Source: Arthrobacter bambusae (GTDB taxonomy: Bacteria; Actinomycetota; Actinomycetes; Actinomycetales; Micrococcaceae). From it: 64,000 bases of DNA. The first letter of the stretch is position 1; the number at the start of each line of letters is the position of its first letter. Below are positions 18,435-27,321 of the stretch, piece after piece. The notes under the pieces were generated by a model. That model saw nothing but the letters and a program-made list of their open reading frames with translations. It did not search any database and had not been told where the DNA came from. The stretch covers positions 1 to 64,000 of the forward strand of contig NZ_JAUSSZ010000016.1 of NCBI RefSeq assembly GCF_030812595.1. The letters are read 5' to 3'. A program made the translations under genes and the position numbers.

Positions 18435-19097
18435 GTGGGTTTTGTGCGATCATCCATGACCGAGCTCCTCGGGATACTCTCCGACGCCGTTTCGCCCGAG
18501 CGCGTCCGTTTCGACGACGGATCCGCACCACCCACAGGCCATTCCACCGATGCTCCTGTCACGGTCCACGCCGTCGCCATGAACAGGGTGGGCCGTTCCC
18601 GGCGGGAGGGGCCGCTGCTGGACCTTGAGCTCAAGGTGGCGGTGGAATGCCATGGTCCGATGCAACTGGACAACATGGAGAAGCTCCTGGTTGCCATCGA
18701 GCAAAACACCCAATACTCCGTGGTCTCCAGCGGCGAATTCCAGCCGGACGAATACGACGCCGGAATCCGCCAAGGCCTCGGCTTCCTGGTCCGCGTACCC
18801 ATCGGCATAAGCCTCGATGAGCCATCCGACCCGCCGTCCGCTGAACCTCTCCTTGACGCCGCCACGGTGGCCCGCCTCATCCACGGCCGGTTGGTCGACG
18901 TCCACAACAAGGGCATCCCCGAGGCATACATCCGCCCACATTCGTCCGCAACCGCCGTCGTGAGCGATCCCACCGGCCATTTCGAGGTCCTGGCCTCGGC
19001 GGAGGATCTCCAGCATTTTGTCGTGGCTGTGCGAGGCACCGAACGCGAAGTCTCTGCCAACACGAGCAGCCTGCCGGTCATCATCCGCTGGGAGTGA
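18435..19097 (+). CDS. Protein of unknown function
   Basis: 220 residues, no signal peptide or membrane helix, acidic, not recognised. The middle (LLDLELKVAVECHGPMQLDNMEKLLVAIEQNTQYSV) and the following GLGFLVRVPIGI suggest a compact alpha/beta fold. GTG 18435 is preferred because GGAG lies 7 bases upstream; GTG 18417 and ATG 18456 are in frame. Third-position GC is high, so the frame is probably real. It stands between MarR and an aminotransferase on the same strand with no informative context. Confidence 0.65.
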   Translation: MGFVRSSMTELLGILSDAVSPERVRFDDGSAPPTGHSTDAPVTVHAVAMNRVGRSRREGPLLDLELKVAVECHGPMQLDNMEKLLVAIEQNTQYSVVSSGEFQPDEYDAGIRQGLGFLVRVPIGISLDEPSDPPSAEPLLDAATVARLIHGRLVDVHNKGIPEAYIRPHSSATAVVSDPTGHFEVLASAEDLQHFVVAVRGTEREVSANTSSLPVIIRWE

Positions 19098-19123
19098 GGG
19101 CGCCGGACATGAAATGATCAACC

Positions 19124-20350
19124 ATGCGTCCGATGCAGCACTCCAGCAAACTACAAAACGTCCGTTACGAACTCCGCGGGCCCATCCTCCAAGCGGCCAA
19201 GACCATGGAGGCCGAAGGGCACCGCATCCTCAAGATGAACCTCGGGGACACCGCGCCGTTCGGACTCGAAGCTCCGGAGTCGGTCGTGGTGGACATGATC
19301 CACCACCTCCGCGGCGCACAAGGGTACAGCGACTCCAAAGGCATCTTCACTGCCCGGACCGCGATTTCGCAGTACTACCAGACCAAGAACCTGATGAATA
19401 TCGGCGTCGAGGATATCTTCATCGGCAACGGCGTCAGCGAACTGATCTCCATGACGCTGCAGGCCTTCCTGGAAAACGGCGACGAGGTCCTCATCCCCGC
19501 GCCGGACTATCCACTGTGGACGGCCACAGTGACCCTCACGGGCGGCAACCCGGTGCACTACTTGTGCGATGAGGAGCGGAATTGGTGGCCGGACATGTCC
19601 GACGTCGAAGCCAAGATCACCAAGCGCACCAAGGCGATCGTCATCATCAACCCGAACAACCCCACGGGAGCGGTCTACCCCCGCCACATCCTGGAGCAGT
19701 TCGCGCAGCTGGCCCGCAAGCATGATCTTGTCCTCTTCTCGGACGAGATCTACGAGAAGATCCGCTACGAAGACGCCGAGCACATCCACACTGCCTCTAT
19801 CGCGGACGACATCTGCGTCCTGACCTTCAGCGGCCTTTCCAAGGCTTACCGCATGCCGGGCTACCGCGCAGGTTGGGTCGCCATCACGGGACCGCACGCG
19901 GCAACTGCCGAGTACCGCGAAGCCCTGGAGCTCCTGGCCTCCCTCCGTTTGTGCTCCAACGTTCCCGCGCAGCACGCCATCCAGACCTGCCTGGGCGGCT
20001 ACCAAAGCATCGAAGAACTCATCAGGCCAGGCGGCCGGCTCCGCGAACAACGGGACCTGGCATTGAAGCTCCTGACTGCGATCCCCGGAGTGAGTTGCGT
20101 TCCCGCGGCCGGGGCAATGTACTTGTTTCCGCGGCTGGACCCTGAGGTCTACCCGATTGAGAGTGACGAGAAATTCGTCCTCGACCTCCTGCAGGACCAG
20201 AAAATCCTGGTCTCCCACGGTTCGGCCTTCAACTGGCCAACCCCGGACCATTTCCGTTTCGTCATCCTGCCCTCCGTCCGCGAGATCGAAGAGGCCGTGC
20301 GAAGGATCGCCACGTTCCTGTCCGCGTACCGAAACCGGCCCCAGGAGTAA
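19124..20350 (+). CDS. PLP-dependent aminotransferase (AlaA/AspC type)
   Basis: 408-residue fold-type I aminotransferase. The sequence runs like glutamate-pyruvate aminotransferase AlaA: KLQNVRYELRGPIL near the start, APDYPLWTA, NPNNPTGAVY, and the PLP lysine in SGLSKAYRMPGYRAGW (K240). It is expected to interconvert pyruvate/alanine with glutamate/2-oxoglutarate. ATG 19124 has no clear ribosome site; ATG 19133 is an alternative. Confidence 0.9.
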   Translation: MRPMQHSSKLQNVRYELRGPILQAAKTMEAEGHRILKMNLGDTAPFGLEAPESVVVDMIHHLRGAQGYSDSKGIFTARTAISQYYQTKNLMNIGVEDIFIGNGVSELISMTLQAFLENGDEVLIPAPDYPLWTATVTLTGGNPVHYLCDEERNWWPDMSDVEAKITKRTKAIVIINPNNPTGAVYPRHILEQFAQLARKHDLVLFSDEIYEKIRYEDAEHIHTASIADDICVLTFSGLSKAYRMPGYRAGWVAITGPHAATAEYREALELLASLRLCSNVPAQHAIQTCLGGYQSIEELIRPGGRLREQRDLALKLLTAIPGVSCVPAAGAMYLFPRLDPEVYPIESDEKFVLDLLQDQKILVSHGSAFNWPTPDHFRFVILPSVREIEEAVRRIATFLSAYRNRPQE

Positions 20351-20391
20351 AGTTCCGCCCTCTTTCCAGCTCATCGGGGTAGCGTTTGCCT

Positions 20392-21207
20392 ATGAACGAG
20401 CAGAAGCCCGAAGACGTCTACACCCACGGACACCACGAGTCCGTTGTACGCGCCCATGCCTCCCGCACAGCCGAGAACTCTGCCGCCTTTGTCATCCCGC
20501 ATCTCACCGCCGGGACATCAGTGCTCGACGTCGGATGCGGACCTGGAAGCATCACCTGCGACTTCGCTGAGCTGGTGGCTCCCGGGAAAGTCGTCGGGCT
20601 CGACCGTTCGGTGGAGATCGTGGCCCAGGCTGCCTCGCTGGCCGCCGAACGCGGTGTGGAAAACGTGGAATTCGTGACCGGCAACATCTACGATCTGGAC
20701 TTCGAGGACGAGACCTTCGACGTCGTCCACGCCCACCAGGTCCTGCAGCACCTGACCGACCCCGTGGCGGCGTTGCGCGAAATGCGGCGCGTGGCCAAAC
20801 CCGGCGCCATCGTGGCAGTGCGCGACGCCGACTTCCACGGCATGAGCTGGTACCCGGAGGTCCGCGAGCTCGACGACTGGATGGAGCTCTACCAGAAGAT
20901 CGCCCGACGAAACGGAGCAGAACCCGACGCCGGGCGGCGGCTCGTGTCCTGGGCCCAGCAGGCGGGGTTCACCGATGTTGCGCCCTCGAGCAGCAACTGG
21001 CTATACGCCACCGCGCAGCAGCGCCGTTGGCAGTCGCGGGTGTGGAGCGAGCGCGTCCTGCACTCCGCCTTTGCCGAGCAGGCGCTGGAATACGGCCTGG
21101 CCAACGAGGCGGACCTGGCCAGGATCGCCGCCGGTTGGCACCGTTGGGGCTCCACGGACGACGGCTTCTTCCTGATCCCGAATGGGGAAGTCATCGCACG
21201 GGCTTAA
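20392..21207 (+). CDS. Class I SAM-dependent methyltransferase
   Basis: 271 residues. SAM motif I VLDVGCGPGSIT (about 43-54), acidic residue in GLDRS, and motif DVVHAHQVLQHLTDP mark the UbiE/MenG-like class. The substrate is not apparent. ATG 20392 is used rather than the in-frame TTG two codons earlier. It follows the aminotransferase by 41 bases on the same strand. Confidence 0.85.
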   Translation: MNEQKPEDVYTHGHHESVVRAHASRTAENSAAFVIPHLTAGTSVLDVGCGPGSITCDFAELVAPGKVVGLDRSVEIVAQAASLAAERGVENVEFVTGNIYDLDFEDETFDVVHAHQVLQHLTDPVAALREMRRVAKPGAIVAVRDADFHGMSWYPEVRELDDWMELYQKIARRNGAEPDAGRRLVSWAQQAGFTDVAPSSSNWLYATAQQRRWQSRVWSERVLHSAFAEQALEYGLANEADLARIAAGWHRWGSTDDGFFLIPNGEVIARA

Positions 21208-21222
21208 CTTTCTGTATTTCGA

Positions 21223-21250
21223 TGTCGAAAACCGTTCCGTAGTTCCGACC
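21223..21250 (+). promoter_or_regulatory. Candidate ECF42-type promoter
   Basis: TGTCGA (21223-21228), a 17-base spacer and CGACC (21246-21250), about 50 bases before the YCII gene. It fits the promoter pattern reported for ECF42 sigma factors and is located where autoregulation of the YCII-ECF42 pair would need it. Confidence 0.55.
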
Positions 21251-21297
21251 TATGCACGAAAGCGCCCACACGGAGCGCCCTGATAAAGGAGTTCGAG

Positions 21298-21657
21298 ATG
21301 AAATACATGATCATGATGTTTGGCTCTGCCGAGGGCATGATGGAGACCGCGGATCCGGAATGGATCAGGGAAATGATCGGATTCATGATCCAGATCGATA
21401 AGGACCTCAGCGATTCAGGCGAGATGGTTTTCAACGCAGGCCTTGCCGACCCGGGCACTGCCAAGCTCGTCAAGCAGACGGACAACGGCGTCATCACCAC
21501 GGATGGACCTTTCGCCGAGGCCAAGGAATCCCTCATCGGCTACTGGGTAGTGGACGTCGCCAGCGAGGAACGGGCGGTGGAAATCTGCTCCGGCATCGTC
21601 AAGTACGCACCGGTCGTGGAGCTTCGCCGCGTCCAGGACGAGCCGCCTGAGGTCTAG
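21298..21657 (+). CDS. YCII/DGPF-domain protein
   Basis: 119 residues with the YCII-related fold: MKYMIMMFG at the start, TTDGPFAEAKESLIGYWVVDV (the DGPF signature) and a C-terminal strand VELRRVQ. DGPF proteins are the standard partners and probable targets of ECF42 sigma factors, as here where the sigma gene starts 3 bases after the stop. Biochemical role unknown. Confidence 0.9.
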   Translation: MKYMIMMFGSAEGMMETADPEWIREMIGFMIQIDKDLSDSGEMVFNAGLADPGTAKLVKQTDNGVITTDGPFAEAKESLIGYWVVDVASEERAVEICSGIVKYAPVVELRRVQDEPPEV

Positions 21658-21660
21658 CAC

Positions 21661-22902
21661 TTGGCCGTCTCCCCCGGGGAATTCGCATTCGAGGACCTGC
21701 TGCGCACGCTTGCGCCGCAGGTCCTTGGCATGCTCGTCCGCAGGCACGGCCACTTCGCCGAGTGCGAGGATGCCGTCCAGGAAGCGCTGCTCGAGGCCGC
21801 GTTGCAATGGCCGGCCTCCGGGGTCCCGGACAATCCGAAGGCATGGCTGCTGACGGTCGCCAACCGACGCTTGGTGGACCACTGGCGTAGCGAAAGCGCG
21901 CGCCACGCGCGCGAAAAACGCGCGGCCGCCTTGGAACCGCCGCTTCCGGAAGATCCCGACGCCGGTGCTGCCGCCGACGATACCCTCGCCCTACTTTTCC
22001 TGTGCTGCCACCCCGCTCTCTCGGCACCCTCGCAGCTGGCATTGACATTGCGGGCAGTGGGAGGGCTCACGACAGCGGAAATCGCCAGCGCATTCTTTGT
22101 CCCGGAAGCCACCATGGGCCAGAGGATCAGCCGGGCCAAGCAGCGCATCAGGAAAGCCGGAGCCCATTTCGAGCTCCCTGAGGCCGAGGAGCGCAAGGCG
22201 CGGCTCGGCGTCGTACTCCACGTCCTGTACCTGACCTTCAACGAGGGCTACGCGGCGAGTTCCGGGCCATCCATGCAGCGCGAAGACCTCACCGCGGAGG
22301 CTATCCGCCTCGCGCGGCTCCTGCGGGGGCTGCTCCCGGGCGAGCCCGAGGTGGGCGGACTGCTCGCGCTTATGCTCCTCACCGATGCACGACGCCGGGC
22401 AAGGTCCCTGCCGGACGGTATGCTCGTGCCGCTCGCTGAGCAGGATCGGCGGCAGTGGGACTCGACGCAGATCGCCGAAGGCCTTGCAATACTATCCACG
22501 GTGCTCGGCGTTGGGCGTCCGGGACCCTACCAGCTGCAGGCGGCCATCGCTGCGGTCCATGCCGAGGCACCCTCGGCGGACCAGACCGATTGGCCGCAGA
22601 TCCTGGCGCTGTACACGGTCCTCGAAGCTATGGCTCCGAGCCCGGTTGTGGCGCTCAACCGCGCAGTTGCCGTGGCAATGGTTGAAGGGCCGCAGGCGGC
22701 CCTTCAACTGCTGGACGGGCTTGAGGAGGGACTGAAAGGCTGGCACAGGCTCGACGCCGTTCGCGGGCACTTGCTCGAAATGTCTGGGGAGCTTGTTGGC
22801 GCCCGGGAGTGCTTGCTCGCCGCGGCACGAAAGACAGGGAGCGTGCAGGAGCAGCAGTATCTCTTGGTCAAGGCAGCGAAACTCGGACAGTTGTCCACAT
22901 AG
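21661..22902 (+). CDS. ECF42-type sigma factor with C-terminal extension
   Basis: 413 residues, starting with TTG directly after the YCII stop. Region 2 (about 10-75: CEDAVQEALLEAALQWP, NPKAWLLTVANRRLVDHWRS) and region 4 (about 110-165: GGLTTAEIASAFFVPEATMGQRISRAKQRIR) are followed by about 240 residues of helical repeat (FNEGYAASSG, ALNRAVAVAM, YLLVKAAKL). That extension replaces a separate anti-sigma factor in this group. The DGPF-sigma gene pair is diagnostic of ECF42. Confidence 0.92.
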   Translation: MAVSPGEFAFEDLLRTLAPQVLGMLVRRHGHFAECEDAVQEALLEAALQWPASGVPDNPKAWLLTVANRRLVDHWRSESARHAREKRAAALEPPLPEDPDAGAAADDTLALLFLCCHPALSAPSQLALTLRAVGGLTTAEIASAFFVPEATMGQRISRAKQRIRKAGAHFELPEAEERKARLGVVLHVLYLTFNEGYAASSGPSMQREDLTAEAIRLARLLRGLLPGEPEVGGLLALMLLTDARRRARSLPDGMLVPLAEQDRRQWDSTQIAEGLAILSTVLGVGRPGPYQLQAAIAAVHAEAPSADQTDWPQILALYTVLEAMAPSPVVALNRAVAVAMVEGPQAALQLLDGLEEGLKGWHRLDAVRGHLLEMSGELVGARECLLAAARKTGSVQEQQYLLVKAAKLGQLST

Positions 22903-22965
22903 GCAAAGGCATCTCTGTCCGGGGCCGCCGCGTCCTGGCGCCACGTGCTGCGGGCATAAGCTGGA

Positions 22966-23592
22966 TTGGTGCAAATTTCGCTTTGGCTGGCCCTGGTAGG
23001 CGCCGGCACCCTGATCAGTTTCACTCCCGGCGCGGGCGCCATCTCCACCATGAGCAACTCGCTCAACTCCGGATTCCGCCGCTCCATCTGGGGAGTCCTG
23101 GGCCAACAGGCGGCACTGATCATCCACATTCTGATTGTTGCGCTTGGCGTAGGTGTCCTGGTCTCAAGCTCGCCCGTGGTCTTCAACGTGATCCGCTACA
23201 CGGGGGCGGCATATCTCGTGTACATGGGCATCCGGCAGTTCCTGCACCGGCCGGACCTGGACAAGGAAAAAGTGGAAGCCCGGCGGAATGAGCCGGCCTG
23301 GTCCATGTTCCAGCGCGGGGTTTGGGTGAACCTGCTGAACCCCAAAGCGATCGTCTTCTTCTTGGCCTTCATGCCGCAGTTCATCCGCCCGGAACAGCCG
23401 CTGATTCCGCAGTATCTGATCCTCAGCGCCACGATCGTATTCATCGACATTTGCGTCATGTGGTTCTTCTTCGCCCTGGCAGCCCGTTCATTCCAACGGT
23501 TCACGCACAACGAACACGGGCAAAAAGTCCTCAACCGTACTTTCGGCGTGCTGTTCATGTCCGTGGGCGTGCTGCTCGCCGCCATCCACTAG
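22966..23592 (+). CDS. LysE/RhtB-family exporter
   Basis: 208-residue inner-membrane protein with about six hydrophobic helices. The N-terminal SFTPGAGAISTMSNSLNSGFRRSIWGVLG carries the family's PGP-like loop and G-rich motif, and VNLLNPKAIVFFLAFMPQFI is the conserved second motif. It exports amino acids or related metabolites; substrate unknown. The start is TTG 22966 or GTG 22969; no strong ribosome site distinguishes them. Confidence 0.88.
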   Translation: MVQISLWLALVGAGTLISFTPGAGAISTMSNSLNSGFRRSIWGVLGQQAALIIHILIVALGVGVLVSSSPVVFNVIRYTGAAYLVYMGIRQFLHRPDLDKEKVEARRNEPAWSMFQRGVWVNLLNPKAIVFFLAFMPQFIRPEQPLIPQYLILSATIVFIDICVMWFFFALAARSFQRFTHNEHGQKVLNRTFGVLFMSVGVLLAAIH

Positions 23593-23597
23593 TCGGA

Positions 23598-23654
23598 CGC
23601 GGGGTCACTTACGGCCCATGCCGGGCCGGTTAATGGGCGCTAAGTGACCCCGCG
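23598..23654. terminator. Hairpin shared by LysE and LacI gene ends
   Basis: Perfect 14-bp arms CGCGGGGTCACTTA (23598-23611) and complement (23641-23654). The loop contains GCCCAT/ATGGGC (23614-23619, 23633-23638). The right arm is inside the last codons of the lacI-type gene, whose stop codon (23630-23632) lies in the loop. Probably a bidirectional terminator. Confidence 0.7.
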
Positions 23655-24703
23655 TTGTCAGCAATCGATGCGGTAGAGCCGCGCACCACCAGCGAGCTCT
23701 CCAGCGTCAGCTGCGGCTGTTCCAGCTCACGGCCTTCCATCAGCCCCCGGAGCTGTTCGCCGGCTTTGAGTCCCAACGGAGTGGCCGGCAAATGCACACT
23801 GGTCAGGCTCGGGTTGCTCGTGGCTGAATAGGGCAGGTCGTCGAAGCCGGCAACCGCGAGTTCCTCCGGAATCCGGACCCCGGCCACCCGGGCTTCCTGC
23901 AATACACCATAGGCGTGGGTGTCAGTACCGCAGACGACGGCGGTGACCCCGGCGCGCTGCCAGTCCGGCCATGCGGCAGCGAAGGCAGCCGCGGCAGCGC
24001 CGACGTCGATGGTGGTGCTGATGATGTGCTTGTCCGCTACCGAAATCCCGCAGGAAACCGCCTCCTCCAAAAATGCCGTCCGGCGCACCTCGAAGGTGGC
24101 CGTGCCGGTCACGCTGTCCACGTAGGCAACTCGATTGTGCCCGGAGGCCGCAAGATGCGCGGCCAATTCACGGGCACCGTGGGCAACATCGAGGTTCACG
24201 GACGGAGCGTAACCTTCCAGGCCGGGGGCATCGAGAAGGACCAGCGGCCCGGCAACTGACAGATCCTCCAGAAAGCTTGCGTTGGGCGCATCCACCAGCA
24301 GGCCTGCAGGGCGAAGGGCCAGAAGCTTCCGGACGTCCTCCGCGCGGGGGAACTCGCCGGCGTCGGTCACGGAGAGCAGCAGCTGGTACTCGGAGCCGAG
24401 CGATTCCCGTACTCCGGCGATGACCTTGGCGAAGAAGGGGTTGGAAATGTCCGGCGCCACAAGGATCACAATCGAGCTCACGCCCTTGGCCAAGGAGCTG
24501 CCGATTCCGTCCACCACATAGCCAAGTTCGGCGATGGCATGGCGGACGCGCGAGATGTTCTCCTCGGAGACCCTGCCCTGCGTCTTCCCGTTGGCGACCA
24601 ACGATACAGTCGCCGTCGAAACCCCTGCCATGGCGGCCACCATCGCTGCCGTGACGCGATGGGCGCGGCCCTGCGCCTGCTGCACTCGTCCCCCCGTTTC
24701 CAT
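23630..24703 (-). CDS. LacI-family repressor of the nucleoside genes
   Basis: 357 residues. N-terminal LacI HTH with hinge (VTAAMVAAMAGVSTATVSLVANGKTQGRVSEENISRVRHAIAELGY, about 17-61), then a periplasmic-binding-like sensor domain with the usual VAGFDDLPYS and LTSVHLP segments. ATG 24703 is chosen; no ribosome site is visible, and TACGAT ends 6 bases before the ATG, so a leaderless mRNA is possible. It is divergent from nucleoside hydrolase; two CAAGCGCTTGA-type palindromes lie between. The likely effector is a nucleoside or ribose derivative. Confidence 0.9.
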   Translation of the reverse strand: METGGRVQQAQGRAHRVTAAMVAAMAGVSTATVSLVANGKTQGRVSEENISRVRHAIAELGYVVDGIGSSLAKGVSSIVILVAPDISNPFFAKVIAGVRESLGSEYQLLLSVTDAGEFPRAEDVRKLLALRPAGLLVDAPNASFLEDLSVAGPLVLLDAPGLEGYAPSVNLDVAHGARELAAHLAASGHNRVAYVDSVTGTATFEVRRTAFLEEAVSCGISVADKHIISTTIDVGAAAAAFAAAWPDWQRAGVTAVVCGTDTHAYGVLQEARVAGVRIPEELAVAGFDDLPYSATSNPSLTSVHLPATPLGLKAGEQLRGLMEGRELEQPQLTLESSLVVRGSTASIADNAGSLSAH

Positions 24704-24749
24704 ACAACGATCGTAACGGGGATCCGGCCAATTCCCACGCAACAAGGCA

Positions 24750-24761
24750 TCAAGCGCTTGA
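24750..24761. promoter_or_regulatory. LacI-type operator 1
   Basis: Perfect 12-bp palindrome TCAAGCGCTTGA with the central CG step typical of LacI-family sites. It is the first of a pair 24 bp apart centre to centre. Confidence 0.8.
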
Positions 24762-24773
24762 CGCAAAGATGCG

Positions 24774-24785
24774 TTAAGCGCTTGA
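24774..24785. promoter_or_regulatory. LacI-type operator 2
   Basis: TTAAGCGCTTGA, one mismatch from a perfect palindrome. It overlaps a TTGACG -35-like element (24782-24787) for the nucleoside hydrolase gene, so bound repressor should block transcription. Confidence 0.8.
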
Positions 24786-24867
24786 CGTAAAGCCCGAGCC
24801 AATGCCAGAATTCCCCTGAATGCTTTAACGCCCTGCCTCGGCAGGCCCCAATGACGTGGAGATGAAC

Positions 24868-25893
24868 ATGGACCCCAACCCCATGACCCGAGAACCCAAG
24901 AAGATCATCCTGGATTGTGATCCCGGGCATGACGACGCGGTGGCCCTGCTGCTGGCCTACGGCAACCCTGACATCGAACTTCTCGCCGTCACCACGGTGG
25001 TCGGAAACCAGACCCTCGAAAAGGTCACCCGCAACGCCCTTTCGGTGGGAACCATCGCAGGCATCACGGGTGTTCCCTTTGCCGCAGGCTGCGACCGTCC
25101 GCTGGTCCGCGCAATCGAGACCGCACCGGATATCCACGGCGACACCGGCATGGACGGCCCCGAACAGCCCCAGTCCACCATCGAGCTGGACCCGCGCCAC
25201 GCCGTCGACCTCATCATCGAAACGATCATGGCCCACGAACCCGGCACCGTGACCCTGGTCCCCACGGCGGGACTCACCAACATCGCCATGGCCGCCCGCA
25301 AAGAACCGCGGATCGTTGAACGGGTCAAGGAAGTTGTCCTCATGGGCGGCGGCTACCACGTAGGCAACTGGAGTGCCGTGGCCGAGTTCAACATCATCAT
25401 CGATCCCGAGGCCGCCCACATCGTCTTCAACGAAAACTGGCCAGTGGTAATGGTCGGCCTGGACCTTACGCACCAGGCCCTGGCCACCCACGAGGTCGTC
25501 GAAAAGATCGCCGCCATCGGCAGCAAGCCAGCCAAATTCGTCATGGAACTCATGGAGTTCTTCACCAAGACCTACCGGGACGCCCAAGGCTTTGACTATC
25601 CTCCGGTGCACGACCCCTGCGCCGTGGCCTACGTCATCGACCCCACCGTCATGACTACCCGCAAGGTCCCGGTCGACATCGAACTGCAGGGCAAGCTCAC
25701 TCTTGGTATGACCGTGGCCGATTTCCGCGCTCCCGCACCGGCCGACTGCAACACATCCGTCGCCGTCGACCTCGACCACGGGAAATTCTGGAACCTCGTC
25801 ACCGACGCGATCATCCGCATCGGCGAGCCCGACGCAGGAGAGCCCACCGGCGCTCCCGCCACCGCTGCAGCCATCGCAGGAGAGGCCAAGTAA
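24868..25893 (+). CDS. Inosine-uridine-type nucleoside hydrolase
   Basis: 341-residue enzyme that cleaves nucleosides to base and ribose. The calcium-binding DxDxxxDD motif is DCDPGHDD at residues 16-23. Further family segments are TLVPTAGLTNIAMA, VVLMGGGY, AEFNIIIDPEAA and YPPVHDPCAVAYVIDP. ATG 24868 is preferred since GGAG lies 6 bases upstream; an in-frame ATG at 24862 is possible. It is first gene of a three-gene unit with an MFS permease and ribokinase, which together import a nucleoside, release the base and phosphorylate the ribose. Confidence 0.93.
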   Translation: MDPNPMTREPKKIILDCDPGHDDAVALLLAYGNPDIELLAVTTVVGNQTLEKVTRNALSVGTIAGITGVPFAAGCDRPLVRAIETAPDIHGDTGMDGPEQPQSTIELDPRHAVDLIIETIMAHEPGTVTLVPTAGLTNIAMAARKEPRIVERVKEVVLMGGGYHVGNWSAVAEFNIIIDPEAAHIVFNENWPVVMVGLDLTHQALATHEVVEKIAAIGSKPAKFVMELMEFFTKTYRDAQGFDYPPVHDPCAVAYVIDPTVMTTRKVPVDIELQGKLTLGMTVADFRAPAPADCNTSVAVDLDHGKFWNLVTDAIIRIGEPDAGEPTGAPATAAAIAGEAK

Positions 25894-27321
25894 ATGACTA
25901 CCCTCATCAACGAAACCAAGACAACCCGCGGTAATATCGCCGCCCTCATGGTCGCCCTGCTGGCCGCCTGCGTAGCCTTCCAGCTCAACGCCTCCATGCT
26001 GAGCCCGGCCCTCGTGACCATGGGTAACGAGCTCCACACCGGCCAGGCAGTCATCGGCCTCTCCCAGACCTGGTTCTTTACCGCCGCGGCCTTGTTCTCA
26101 CTGTTCCTGCCGCGCTTGAGCGACATCGTGGGCCGCAAGAAGATCCTGCTCGGCATGATGCTGCTCATGGCCCTCGGCTCGGTCATCGCAGCCATGGCGC
26201 CCGACGTCACGTGGCTCTTCGTGGGCCGCGTCGTCCAGGGCGTCAGCGGCCCTACCGTCCCGCTGTGCCTCATCATGCTGCGCTCCGCGGTCAACAACCC
26301 GCGCAAGTACGGAGCCCTGATGGGCCTCATCACGGCCGTCAACGGCGGCGTTGCCGGCGTCGACTCCTTCGTGGGCGGCTATTTTGCCGAGCACTTCGGA
26401 TTCCGCAGCATCTTCTGGCTCATGGTTGGCCTCGCAGTCGTGGCCACGGCCTTGATCGCCTTCCTCGCCGGGGAGAGCAAGCCCGCCGCCGGCACCCGAA
26501 TGGACTGGCTCGGTGTGGTCTTCATTGTCATCGCCGTGGGAGCACTCCTGACAGCCTTGAACGAAGGATCCAAGCTGGTCGGCGCGTTCTCTTCCGGAAC
26601 GCTGATGTTGGCCATCGGGCTCACGGTAGTGGCCGTCGTGGCGTTCGCGGCCTTTTGGAGGACCGAAAAGCGCTCCAAGCAGCCCATGGTGGAGACTGTC
26701 CACCTTCGCCAGCGTTCCACGTGGGCGCCACTGCTGACCACCACCCTCGCCATGACCGGCATCTTCGCAGTCATCAACGGCATCGTCCCGGCATATGTCC
26801 AGGCCGCCGCGCCGGGATTCGGGGTTGGCCCCACTGAGATGTCGCTCATGATCCTCACACCGTACGCCCTCCTTGGCTGGGTGTTCGGGCCCATCAGCGG
26901 CAGGCTCGCGCCCGTGCTCGGCTACACCAAAGTCCTGCGCATCGGCATGCTGGGCAGCATTGCGTCACTGGCTGTCATCGCGTTCCTCGGACTCAACAGC
27001 CTGCCCCTCATGATCGCGGGAACGGCCTTGCTCGGGATTATGTACGCCGGTACGGTCAACATCATGCTCAACGGACTGGGAGTTGTCCTCTCCCCCGCCG
27101 GCAACCCCGGCTTCCTGCCCGGCATGAACGCCGGCGCTTTTAACCTCGGCGCCGGCCTGAGCTTCCTGGTGTTGCCGGCAGTCCTCGTGGCGACCTCGGC
27201 GCTCGGCGACGCCAAAGCCTCCTACTTGACGGTGGTCGTCGTCGGTTTGGCCATCACGGTTGCCGCCTTCGCGGCGTCGCTGCTCATCCCCAAGCCCCTC
27301 GAAGCCGAGGTTGAAAAGTGA
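25894..27321 (+). CDS. MFS permease, probable nucleoside importer
   Basis: 475-residue major facilitator of the 14-helix DHA2-like layout. The loop 2-3 motif is RLSDIVGRKKILLGMM and motif C-like VNGGVAGVDSFVGGYFAEHFGFRSIFW follows. The ATG starts right after the nucleoside hydrolase stop and its own stop overlaps the ribokinase start (GTGA). Substrate assignment comes from this context only. Confidence 0.88.
   Translation: MTTLINETKTTRGNIAALMVALLAACVAFQLNASMLSPALVTMGNELHTGQAVIGLSQTWFFTAAALFSLFLPRLSDIVGRKKILLGMMLLMALGSVIAAMAPDVTWLFVGRVVQGVSGPTVPLCLIMLRSAVNNPRKYGALMGLITAVNGGVAGVDSFVGGYFAEHFGFRSIFWLMVGLAVVATALIAFLAGESKPAAGTRMDWLGVVFIVIAVGALLTALNEGSKLVGAFSSGTLMLAIGLTVVAVVAFAAFWRTEKRSKQPMVETVHLRQRSTWAPLLTTTLAMTGIFAVINGIVPAYVQAAAPGFGVGPTEMSLMILTPYALLGWVFGPISGRLAPVLGYTKVLRIGMLGSIASLAVIAFLGLNSLPLMIAGTALLGIMYAGTVNIMLNGLGVVLSPAGNPGFLPGMNAGAFNLGAGLSFLVLPAVLVATSALGDAKASYLTVVVVGLAITVAAFAASLLIPKPLEAEVEK

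Noticed and set aside
24750..24785. Inverted repeats as possible insertion-sequence ends
   Set aside because: Their AAGCGCTT core, spacing and position beside a LacI gene identify them as operators, and no transposase is present.
24478..26037. 519-codon open frame opposite nucleoside hydrolase
   Set aside because: It runs through lacI, operators and the hydrolase in antisense; low-complexity Gly/Val/Asp sequence shows a shadow frame.
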